Source of the DNA: Clostridia bacterium
GTDB taxonomy: Bacteria; Bacillota; Clostridia; UBA1381
Assembly (NCBI GenBank): GCA_017935675.1
Contig: JAGBHE010000047.1
Location: 1-53,863 of the forward strand
DNA: 53,863 nt
Direction: 5' to 3'
In this document: piece by piece, positions 32,335-40,290 of the stretch
Layout of the letters: every line of letters starts with the position of its first letter
How positions within the stretch are numbered: the stretch's first letter is position 1
Translations under genes and position numbers: made by a program
The notes under the pieces: generated by a model
Told to the model about the DNA's origin: nothing
The model's database searches: none
The model's input: only the letters and a program-made list of their open reading frames with translations

Positions 32335-34842
32335 ATGAAAGGCAAAAAATTATTAAGTATTTTAATTTCATCAGTGCTGGCAGCGTCTGCGGTGAATGTA
32401 ACCTATGTTGCTGCTGAGCCGGCGAGCTTCTTTGGGGACATCGGAGAGGATTTCAGTGATACAGCCTCAATACCGACAGGCTCGGACTGGGGACGAAAAA
32501 GATGGACAGAGCAGGATGCATGGAAGGATGCTTCATTTGTTCAGGTAAACGGAGTTGCAGGGAAAACCGCTGCAGAAACAGATTATGCGTTGAGCTTTAC
32601 CAATTCATCATCAAGTTCTAACTGGGTTAGATTTTATCCGAATCAGGGTGCCGATAACCAAGGCTTAGCTGTTCCCGGCAAAACATGGGGTTATTATGAA
32701 ACCTATCCGTCAGGAATGGCAATGGAGATATCCTATGATTTTGCGGTGACACCGTCAACCAATGCCGAAAACGGCGAGATTAAGCTGGGACTTAACCAGA
32801 ACAACACATATGTCCAGATTGGTGGTACAGGAAAAGAGCTTACAAATATTTGTGTGTACGGAACAAATTATGACATAGACAACATATCCTTGCTTGATGA
32901 GGACGGAAATGCTATGTGGCACAAGCTGAGCACTGTGATAGTCTATGACGAGGGTACTGTTACCGACAGTGTAAACAGCGGTACGGGAAGAATCGCATTC
33001 TATCTTGATGATGAAGTGATTCTGTCAAAGTCCTTTAACTGGTCGGGTACATATACAGGCTCAAGAGCCGGAAGTAACTATAAAAACCAGCAATTATCGG
33101 ACTATAATTCAAGCACTAATGCAATTCCTTGGGATAACAACAGCGTTTGGGGAGTGATTTTTTCAAACCTTTCCAAAAATCATGCAGATTTTGCAAATAT
33201 AGGAACAAATTGGAGTCCTGCGGTTTTATATGTAGATAACCTAAAGCTTGCACAGCCTGACTATTCAGAGCTTCAGGAGGCGATTGATGACGCTGAGGCA
33301 GAAATCGAAGCATACGGCGATGATTATGGTGCATCAGCAGTTGCAACACTTGAGGCAAAGATTGACGCTGCAAAGGCAATAATTGCAGGAACAGGAATGC
33401 CGATTGCACAGTCAGCGGTAGCGGACGAGGCAGACGCACTTTTGGCAGAGCTTGAAAAGCTGCAGGCAGGCGAAATAAAGCTGTTTGAGGATATTACAGA
33501 GGACTTTAATGATACGACCTTTATGGACAATATCGGCGGACAGTTTTCACAGGTTCAGGAATGGCTGACATACGGAGGAACCACGGAGCTGGTGGCAAAA
33601 AACGGTGTATACGGAGCTGCTGATACAGATGATTATTGTCTGTCAACCACACGACCTTCCAGCGGTACCAACAGACTGGCGTTCTTTCCGGTACGCGACA
33701 AATGGGGAAAACTGAATGGTGAGAATTATTTGGACGGTATTCCTGCCGGAACAATAGTTGAAACGAGCATTGATTTTGCCTCTGACTATTCTTCGGACGC
33801 GGGGGATGCTTCGCACATTTATTTAAACGGAGCAGGTGATAGTGCTCCTGTACGGATATCTATAAGTGCAACAACCGGGAAAATAACTACAATAACTACA
33901 AGTGACGGAAGCACTGTAAGTGTTAACAAGTCTCTTCTGGGAGAGGACGGAAATCCAAAGTGGCACAATCTTAAGATTATGAGCGTATATCCGACTGAAA
34001 CTTCAGGAATCGGATACGTGACAGTTTATCTTGACGGAGAAGAGCTTTGCGATACTCAGACCTTCAGCTATTCGGGAACATATGCAGGTCACTCCGGGTT
34101 TGCGGGAAAGGATCAGCACATAAACTATAATAATAACTGCAAATATTGGGATGGAGATACTATAAACGATGTGTGGATTGCAACAAACTTCTTAAATGGA
34201 AATAATCTATACATTGATAATCTCAAGATGAGCATTGTTACCGAGAAAAAGGTACAGCTCAAAAAGGCACTGGATGCAGCAGATGCTCTTCTGGATGCAG
34301 CAGCTGTAGGGACAGACCTTGGACAGCATCCTCAGGCTGACGTTGACAGCTTAAAGGCAAAGATGGCAGCGGCTTGGTCAGCTTATAACAACAAGACATC
34401 GGACTATACAGGTGCAGCTGCAGATGATGCTGCTTATACACTCTATACTCAGAACATGATTGATACTGCACTTACCGAGCTGACAGCAGAAACAGCAGCA
34501 TTCCCTGCAAAGGCAGTTTCAGAGAAGCTTTATATTTCAAAGAGTACTGACGGCAGCATGGTTACTGCACAGTTTAAAAAGCAGGCGTTCACTGACGGAG
34601 TGCTTGCGGCAAAGGTTATTGTAGCAGTTTATGATACAAACGATAAGCTTTTGGGCGTTGCGGTTGACACAGGCAGCGGCAGTTTGAGCTTTACAGGCGT
34701 AGGAGCGTCGGGAGAGGTTAAGAAATTATCGGCAGAGCTTGATATTTCGGAGATTTCCGGAGCTACGGTTGCAAGAGCTTTTGTTTGGAACAGTCTGACA
34801 GGTATGGAGCCGATAGTGGATTCCGTAGATTTGTCGCTGTAA
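32335..34842 (+). CDS. Secreted protein with two lectin-like beta-sandwiches and FIVAR-like helical spacers
   Basis: This 835-residue secreted protein has a signal peptide at 1-27. It has two related halves. Residues about 35-300 and 382-632 are beta-sandwich modules that both begin with a DFxDT motif (GEDFSDTASI, TEDFNDTTFM). They share WHKL/WHNL, FYLDDE/VYLDGE, SGTYTG/SGTYAG and a closing LYVDNLKL/LYIDNLKM. Helical, alanine-rich FIVAR-like spacers follow each half (305-378, 638-722). The last 110 residues (AVYDTNDKLLG ... AFVWNSLTGMEPI) are a C-terminal module shared with two other secreted proteins here. No catalytic residues or wall anchor are evident, so a glycan-binding role is inferred. 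A predicted AraC-type site drives the gene. Confidence 0.75.
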   Translation: MKGKKLLSILISSVLAASAVNVTYVAAEPASFFGDIGEDFSDTASIPTGSDWGRKRWTEQDAWKDASFVQVNGVAGKTAAETDYALSFTNSSSSSNWVRFYPNQGADNQGLAVPGKTWGYYETYPSGMAMEISYDFAVTPSTNAENGEIKLGLNQNNTYVQIGGTGKELTNICVYGTNYDIDNISLLDEDGNAMWHKLSTVIVYDEGTVTDSVNSGTGRIAFYLDDEVILSKSFNWSGTYTGSRAGSNYKNQQLSDYNSSTNAIPWDNNSVWGVIFSNLSKNHADFANIGTNWSPAVLYVDNLKLAQPDYSELQEAIDDAEAEIEAYGDDYGASAVATLEAKIDAAKAIIAGTGMPIAQSAVADEADALLAELEKLQAGEIKLFEDITEDFNDTTFMDNIGGQFSQVQEWLTYGGTTELVAKNGVYGAADTDDYCLSTTRPSSGTNRLAFFPVRDKWGKLNGENYLDGIPAGTIVETSIDFASDYSSDAGDASHIYLNGAGDSAPVRISISATTGKITTITTSDGSTVSVNKSLLGEDGNPKWHNLKIMSVYPTETSGIGYVTVYLDGEELCDTQTFSYSGTYAGHSGFAGKDQHINYNNNCKYWDGDTINDVWIATNFLNGNNLYIDNLKMSIVTEKKVQLKKALDAADALLDAAAVGTDLGQHPQADVDSLKAKMAAAWSAYNNKTSDYTGAAADDAAYTLYTQNMIDTALTELTAETAAFPAKAVSEKLYISKSTDGSMVTAQFKKQAFTDGVLAAKVIVAVYDTNDKLLGVAVDTGSGSLSFTGVGASGEVKKLSAELDISEISGATVARAFVWNSLTGMEPIVDSVDLSL

Positions 34843-34856
34843 GTACTGAATAATTA

Positions 34857-34889
34857 AAAATGGGGCTGTTAATGTGGCAGCCTCATTTT
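34857..34889 (+). terminator. Probable terminator after the two-lectin gene
   Basis: A 12-bp stem with one G-U pair (34857-34868 with 34878-34889) ends in TTTT. The T run is short, so termination may be partial. Confidence 0.55.
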
Positions 34890-34912
34890 GGGATTTTATA
34901 CATAAATTTACA

Positions 34913-34963
34913 AGCAATATTTTCGGGTAAAATATTGCTCAAAAAAATCTGATTTTATATAAT
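34913..34963 (+). promoter_or_regulatory. Promoter with inverted repeat upstream of the second sensor kinase
   Basis: AGCAATATTTT (34913-34923) and AAAATATTGCT (34929-34939) form an 11-bp perfect inverted repeat. It overlaps the -35 box TTGCTC (34935-34940), and TATAAT (34958-34963) follows after 17 bp. The repeat may be an operator or a transcript-independent DNA site. It differs from the TTATCCAT sites of its neighbours. Confidence 0.5.
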
Positions 34964-34980
34964 AAAGGTAAGATTTTGAT

Positions 34981-36711
34981 ATGAAGGTTGATAATATGAA
35001 AATTACAAAGAAAAAAAGCAGTATTGTAAAGAAGATGATTTTCATTTTTCTTCTTACAATGCTGTTCCCGTCAATTCTTATAAGCAATATGTACTACAAT
35101 ATCGTGGGCTTGAGCTATAAGAATAATCTTACCGTGCATTTTAATACGGTTTTTGAGCAATATGTAGGCTCGCTTGAGCATCAGCTTGAGCAGTACGAGC
35201 AGTTACTCGGAGTTATCCGCACTGATAAGGATATTGCGGCTCTTGTTAAAGAGCCGGACCCCGGCAGTGTTTTTGATATTTCTTCCACATATATGCAAGG
35301 GCTTATGCATGATGGACAGATTTTCAGATGTGCAGTCTATTCGGAAAACGCAACCAATACTTCGGAATACTCATATGCAAGGGTAAGTGACGAGGAATGG
35401 TTTAAAAAAAGCTATGTTGAAGGCAGGTACAGCTTTTGGTTTGCGGATGAAACCTCCGGCAGAGGCATACCTATAATTTCCACTGTTTATCCGGTGCGTA
35501 CCGGTATTTGGGAGTATGCTGAGCCGGACGGAATGCTCAGGCTGGATTTGTATACGGAAAAAATTATAGGAAAGCAATTTCCAAAGGACTGGCAGGGAAT
35601 TGTGGACTGTATTGTTTTTTTGGACGACGGACAGGTTATCTGGGAGAACGGTCAGAATACGCTGTTTTTGAAAAATATGGTTGCAAAGGAAGGTGCGGAG
35701 ACACTGTCTGCCAATACTGAGCTTGGAGATTTTTTGAGCTGCCGCAGGATTGGGGACAAGAATATTTACATACTCTGCCGTATGCAGCAGGGATTTATCA
35801 AAAACAGTGCAAGCAGTGAGCTGCTGCCCTTTATTCTGCAGTTCGGCGTTGTAATTCTGTCAATTATCATGGTGTTGGGATTTTATATGAAGTCCTTCTC
35901 GAAAAGAATTAACGGAATTATCGGCAAAATAAAGAAGATTGAACAGCTTGATTTTTCAAAGAACGCAGAGGATAAGGGAAATGACGAATTTTCGCTTATC
36001 AATGATACTCTTGATACAATGTCGACAAGGCTTAACGAGCTGATTTATGAAAATTACGAGCAAAAGCTGCAGGTGCGTGATACCGAGCTTAAAATGCTTT
36101 ACTTCCAGATAAATCCGCACTTTTTATATAATGTGCTGGAGTCTATCAGCGAGATTGCGTATATAGAAGGCTCGGAAAAAGCGGCGGATATGAGCCAGAA
36201 GCTGGGAAAAATGTTCCGCTATACGACCGAAACCTCGGAAAATGACAGGGTTTCATTTGAGGAGGAGCTTAAATATATCCAATATTACATCGAAATTCAG
36301 AACGTTCGATTTGACGATAAGTTTACGCTTTTGTTAGACGCTGATGAGGCGGTTATGAAGGTGAAAATATTAAAATTCTCTCTGCAGCCCGTTGTTGAAA
36401 ATGCCGTAAAGCATGCATTTTCGGGACGAAAAAGTGGATTGATTGAGATTAAAGCCGCTATGTGCGGCGGCGATTTGGTTGTGACCGTTAAGGATAACGG
36501 GTGCGGCATGAGTGAGGAAGTTATTTCGCACCTTAAGGAAAGCCTTGTGCAAAGACCTGACAGCTATGAGGGCGGAATCGGAATTAAAAATGTGAATAAC
36601 CGTCTTATTAAGGCATACGGCGAAGACTACGGCTTGGAAATACGCTCGTGCGTAAACGATGGGACAGAGGTAATACTTAAATTTAAAATAAAGGAGAATC
36701 CTGATGTATAA
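34981..36711 (+). CDS. Sensor histidine kinase, YesM-type
   Basis: This 576-residue membrane sensor has its first membrane segment at about residues 18-40, a large extracellular sensor region to about 285 (Cache-like by length and position), a second segment (FILQFGVVILSIIMVLGFYM), and a HAMP-like linker. The His_kinase domain has FQINPHFLYNVLESI (His380), and the HATPase has LQPVVENAVKHAF, KDNGCGM and GGIGIKNVNNRL. An in-frame ATG at 34996 has the better-spaced AAGG and may be the true start, because the predicted -10 box leaves only a very short leader before 34981. It overlaps the regulator gene by eight bases. It should sense a surface or released glycan for the locus. Confidence 0.92.
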   Translation: MKVDNMKITKKKSSIVKKMIFIFLLTMLFPSILISNMYYNIVGLSYKNNLTVHFNTVFEQYVGSLEHQLEQYEQLLGVIRTDKDIAALVKEPDPGSVFDISSTYMQGLMHDGQIFRCAVYSENATNTSEYSYARVSDEEWFKKSYVEGRYSFWFADETSGRGIPIISTVYPVRTGIWEYAEPDGMLRLDLYTEKIIGKQFPKDWQGIVDCIVFLDDGQVIWENGQNTLFLKNMVAKEGAETLSANTELGDFLSCRRIGDKNIYILCRMQQGFIKNSASSELLPFILQFGVVILSIIMVLGFYMKSFSKRINGIIGKIKKIEQLDFSKNAEDKGNDEFSLINDTLDTMSTRLNELIYENYEQKLQVRDTELKMLYFQINPHFLYNVLESISEIAYIEGSEKAADMSQKLGKMFRYTTETSENDRVSFEEELKYIQYYIEIQNVRFDDKFTLLLDADEAVMKVKILKFSLQPVVENAVKHAFSGRKSGLIEIKAAMCGGDLVVTVKDNGCGMSEEVISHLKESLVQRPDSYEGGIGIKNVNNRLIKAYGEDYGLEIRSCVNDGTEVILKFKIKENPDV

Positions 36712-38305
36712 GGTAATGATATGTGATGACGAAAAGTGGATACGCAAAGGTGTTGCTGCCAAAATCAGCCGAATGGAGTTACCTGTTTCAGAGATTTTTG
36801 AGGCTGAAGATATTGCTGAGGCAGAGGCTTTAATGGAGCTGCATCAGCCTGAGATTGTTATAACCGATATATGTATGGCGGAGGACAACGGGCTGGATTT
36901 TTTAGAGGAGATTGCCCATAATTATCCGAATGTACGCTTTATAATTTTAAGCGGATATTCCGAGTTTACATATGCAGAAAGAGCAATCCGCCTCGGAGTT
37001 GTTGCGTATCTTTTAAAGCCGGTGGATATGGAGGAGCTTAAGGATGCCCTTTTAAAGGCTTTCAGCAAATATGAGGAAAACAAGCATAGCCTGAAGGTAT
37101 CGGTAATGGAGCGTATGCTCAAAAATGAACGTGAAAATTATCAGACCGAGGTAAGCATGAACAGGATTTTCTTCGGTACGGATTTACAGCAGAGCGTAAG
37201 TACAGCAAAGAGCTTTAAGGAAAGCCGCGGCTATGAAGGTATGCTATTTGGCTGCATTCTTTTGCAGATTGAGGAATCCAGCTATGAGCAGTCGGGTTTT
37301 AACAAGCAGGAGACCGACCTTTTAAAATACGGCGTGAAGAACGTTATTGCGGAGGTTGCCGAGATTTGTGAGCTTGACACGGATATTTTAATGGACTTGA
37401 AATATGCGTACAGAATGATTATCATTGCACGCGGCAAGGATGAGCTTACACTTGAGGCTAAGCTTAATCAGTTTGTTACACAGATGTATAACGCGGTTTC
37501 GTCAAGCCTTAATCTGAATATCAGCGTTTCGGTAAGCCATATTCATGATGATTTGGTACGCGACTTGTATTTCGAGGCACAAAAGGCGATGCACGTCAAA
37601 TTTATTGGTGGTGCGAACAGGATATTTTGGTGCAGCAAGCATATTCCAAAAAGCGAATTTAATATGCCTGCCGAAAAATTTGAAATTTTGCAGAAGCATT
37701 TAAAAGAAGGCAACAGCGAGGGTGCAAAGCTTGTGGTTCACAATATTATCGCCGGCTGTAAGGTGACAGAGGAATACATATTCTATGTGTATATGAACAT
37801 TGTAAATCTTGCATTAAACAGCTGTGATGAGGCGATTTATGTTATAAATTCCTCCGAGTATAACTACATGAACGTGGACAATCTTGAACAGTTTGAAAAC
37901 AGCGAGCAGATTGAGGAATTTATCAATGTCATGCTGGAGCGTATCTGTAATATTCAGAAGAATTTTACTGTCAGCTTTGACTGCCGCGAGGTTATGAACA
38001 AGGTTAAGCTGTATATTGAGAAGAATTATATGAACAAAATCTCTGTTACCGACCTTGCTAAATTTTTTAATATCAATTACAGCTACTTTTCAACAATTTT
38101 TAAGGAGCAGGTTGGCATGACGCTTACCGAATATTTGAGGAATGTGCGTATTGAAAAGGCGTGCAGTATGCTTAAAAATTCCGATATGAATACAGAATTT
38201 ATCGCCACAAGCGTAGGCTTTAACGACACGATGTATTTTTATCGTATATTCAAAAGGTGCAAGGGTATGACGCCGACGGAATACCGCAATTCCTTTGATA
38301 AATAA
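36704..38305 (+). CDS. AraC-type response regulator, YesN-type
   Basis: This 533-residue transcription activator has a receiver domain at 1-125 with phosphoacceptor Asp55 in VITDICMAEDNG and YLLKPV at the end. The central region (about 140-420) is the less conserved regulatory segment usual in YesN, and includes MLFGCILLQIEESS. The C-terminal AraC double helix-turn-helix spans KLYIEKNYMNKISVTDLAKF to CKGMTPTEYRNS. It is the partner of the overlapping kinase gene. Two flanking promoters, at 32248-32305 and 38309-38366, carry matching direct repeats at identical positions, and these are the best candidates for its binding sites. Confidence 0.93.
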   Translation: MYKVMICDDEKWIRKGVAAKISRMELPVSEIFEAEDIAEAEALMELHQPEIVITDICMAEDNGLDFLEEIAHNYPNVRFIILSGYSEFTYAERAIRLGVVAYLLKPVDMEELKDALLKAFSKYEENKHSLKVSVMERMLKNERENYQTEVSMNRIFFGTDLQQSVSTAKSFKESRGYEGMLFGCILLQIEESSYEQSGFNKQETDLLKYGVKNVIAEVAEICELDTDILMDLKYAYRMIIIARGKDELTLEAKLNQFVTQMYNAVSSSLNLNISVSVSHIHDDLVRDLYFEAQKAMHVKFIGGANRIFWCSKHIPKSEFNMPAEKFEILQKHLKEGNSEGAKLVVHNIIAGCKVTEEYIFYVYMNIVNLALNSCDEAIYVINSSEYNYMNVDNLEQFENSEQIEEFINVMLERICNIQKNFTVSFDCREVMNKVKLYIEKNYMNKISVTDLAKFFNINYSYFSTIFKEQVGMTLTEYLRNVRIEKACSMLKNSDMNTEFIATSVGFNDTMYFYRIFKRCKGMTPTEYRNSFDK

Positions 38306-38308
38306 AAT

Positions 38309-38366
38309 TTATCCATATGCAAGCCTATTTTTATCCATTTTGCAGAAAATTTGTTGCTGTTATAAT
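38309..38366 (+). promoter_or_regulatory. Activator-type promoter of the sugar-transport operon with paired half-sites
   Basis: TTATCCATATGCA (38309) and TTATCCATTTTGCA (38331) are direct repeats 22 bases apart. The second covers the poor -35 region TTTTGC (38338-38343), and TATAAT (38361-38366) lies 17 bp further. A bad -35 box covered by an AraC-type half-site is the classic class II activation layout. Confidence 0.75.
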
Positions 38367-38408
38367 TAATATAAAGCAGATTTATACAATGAAAGAGGTT
38401 GATTATCA

Positions 38409-39365
38409 GTGAGAAAACGAGGTGCACCGACCGCACAGGCTACGGTAGCAAAATCAGAATTCAGAAAAACATTAGTTAAAATTGACCGTTATCGAAGCTT
38501 ATATTTTTTCTTAATGCTTGCGGCGGCGTGGTACATAGTTTTTAAATATATTCCGCTGTACGGAATTACCCTTGCTTTTAAGGATTTCAGCTATGCAGAC
38601 GGTATTTTCGGCAGCGATTGGGTAGGGTTTAAGTACTTTAAAACCTTTATAACCAATCCCGAGTTTTGGAATATGGTATTAAATACCGTAAAAATCAGCG
38701 TCCTGAAGCTGTGCTTCGGATTCCCGGCAGGTGTTATATTTGCTCTGATGCTTAATGAGATTACGCACAGTGCAAGCAAGCGTGTGATGCAGACAATATC
38801 TTATCTGCCGCACTTTGTATCGTGGGTTGTTATCGTTTCGATTATGAATAAGTTCCTGTCACCCTACGGCGGTTTTATCAATGAGATAAGAGGAAGTTTC
38901 GGTTATGAGCCGGTATTCTTTATGGGTGAGCCGGGGTGGTTTTATCCTCTGGTACTGATTTCCCAGATTTATAAAGAGGTTGGCTGGTCATCGATTATTT
39001 ATCTCTCGGCGATTTCGGGTGTTGACCAGGAGCTTTACGAGGCGGCACGAGTGGACGGAGCAGGTCATATGCGATGCATTTGGTCTATCACAATTCCGTG
39101 TATTCTGCCTACGATTGTGCTTCAGTTCCTTTTAAGCGTAGGAAATTTGATGCATGCAGGCTTTGACCAGATTTATCTTATGTCCAATGCGGCAAACTCG
39201 CATCTTTCCAATGTGCTTGACGTGTACGGAATCGAGGTTGGTATCAAGGGCGGAAAATTCAGCCTTGCAACCGCTGTAGGACTTTTCCAGTCGGTTATCA
39301 GCTTTATTCTGGTAATCAGTGCTAATGCAATCAGTAAGCGAGTTTCGGAAATTTCGCTTTGGTAA
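38409..39365 (+). CDS. ABC transporter permease, LplB-type
   Basis: This 318-residue inner-membrane permease of a carbohydrate uptake (CUT1) transporter has six predicted membrane segments. The first is at YFFLMLAAAWYIVFKYI. The EAA loop that contacts the ATPase reads ELYEAARVDGAGHMRCIWSI. KYIPLYGITLAFKDF is typical of the LplB/YteP group that imports complex oligosaccharides such as unsaturated rhamnogalacturonides. The start is GTG at 38409 with AGAGG ten bases upstream. It is the first gene after the activator-type promoter, and permease 2 and the binding protein follow. Confidence 0.93.
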   Translation: MRKRGAPTAQATVAKSEFRKTLVKIDRYRSLYFFLMLAAAWYIVFKYIPLYGITLAFKDFSYADGIFGSDWVGFKYFKTFITNPEFWNMVLNTVKISVLKLCFGFPAGVIFALMLNEITHSASKRVMQTISYLPHFVSWVVIVSIMNKFLSPYGGFINEIRGSFGYEPVFFMGEPGWFYPLVLISQIYKEVGWSSIIYLSAISGVDQELYEAARVDGAGHMRCIWSITIPCILPTIVLQFLLSVGNLMHAGFDQIYLMSNAANSHLSNVLDVYGIEVGIKGGKFSLATAVGLFQSVISFILVISANAISKRVSEISLW

Positions 39366-39377
39366 GGAGGAGATAAA

Positions 39378-40262
39378 ATGCAAAATGACAAAAGTACGGC
39401 TTACCGAATCGGAAGCACAATTAACTTTGTGGTAATGGCAATAGTGTGTATTGCCATGCTTTACCCGTTTATATACATTCTGGCACTGTCCTTTAACGAC
39501 GGTATGGACGCCATGAAGGGCGGAATATATTTCTTTCCGAGGAAATTCACTCTCGATAATTATAAGGAAGCGTTTAAAAATGAGGAGCTTGTTAATGCAT
39601 TCACCATATCTGTTTTAAGAACGGTTATAGGAACGGTAGTACATTTGTTCCTGAGGGCGACGGTAGGATTTGCTTTAAGCCGCAAGCAGCTTTGGGGAAG
39701 AACGGGATTTACCTTCTTTTTCTACTTCACAACGCTTGTGGGCGGAGGTATGATTCCGACATATATTTTGTATCGTCAGCTGCATTTGCTTAACAATTTC
39801 TTAATCTATATTTTACCGGGAATTTACGGATTTTTCGATTTGGTTATGCTTAGAACCTATTTCAGCACCATTCCGGACAGCCTTGAAGAGGCGGCATATA
39901 TTGATGGTTCAACGCCGATGCAGACATTCTTTAAGGTATATCTTCCGCTGTCGATGCCGATTCTGGCAACACTTGCACTGTTTTCGGCGGTGGGACAGTG
40001 GAATGAGTGGTTTACGGGTTCGTTCTACATAACGGATACAAAGCTGCAGCCGGCTGCAACGCTTTTGCAGAAGCTGATTAATGAGTTGGATTTATCCGAA
40101 GTTTCAGAGCAACAGGTGGACGAGGCTGTATTGCGTAAAACGACGCCGGAGGCACTGCGAAACGCATTTATTATCATAATGACAGCACCGATTTTGTGTG
40201 TTTATCCGTTCCTGCAGAAATACTTTGTAAAAGGTGTTATGATAGGCTCGGTTAAGGGTTAA
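39378..40262 (+). CDS. ABC transporter permease, LplC/YtcP-type
   Basis: This second CUT1 permease has 294 residues and six membrane segments, with INFVVMAIVCIAMLYPFIYI first. The EAA loop is SLEEAAYIDGSTPMQTFFKV. It forms a heterodimer with the preceding protein. GGAGGAG precedes the ATG, 12 bases after the LplB stop codon. No ATPase gene is present anywhere in the window, so the pair probably uses a shared MsmX-type ATPase encoded elsewhere. Confidence 0.93.
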   Translation: MQNDKSTAYRIGSTINFVVMAIVCIAMLYPFIYILALSFNDGMDAMKGGIYFFPRKFTLDNYKEAFKNEELVNAFTISVLRTVIGTVVHLFLRATVGFALSRKQLWGRTGFTFFFYFTTLVGGGMIPTYILYRQLHLLNNFLIYILPGIYGFFDLVMLRTYFSTIPDSLEEAAYIDGSTPMQTFFKVYLPLSMPILATLALFSAVGQWNEWFTGSFYITDTKLQPAATLLQKLINELDLSEVSEQQVDEAVLRKTTPEALRNAFIIIMTAPILCVYPFLQKYFVKGVMIGSVKG

Positions 40263-40290
40263 TAATTAAAAAATAACAGAAGGGAAAGTG

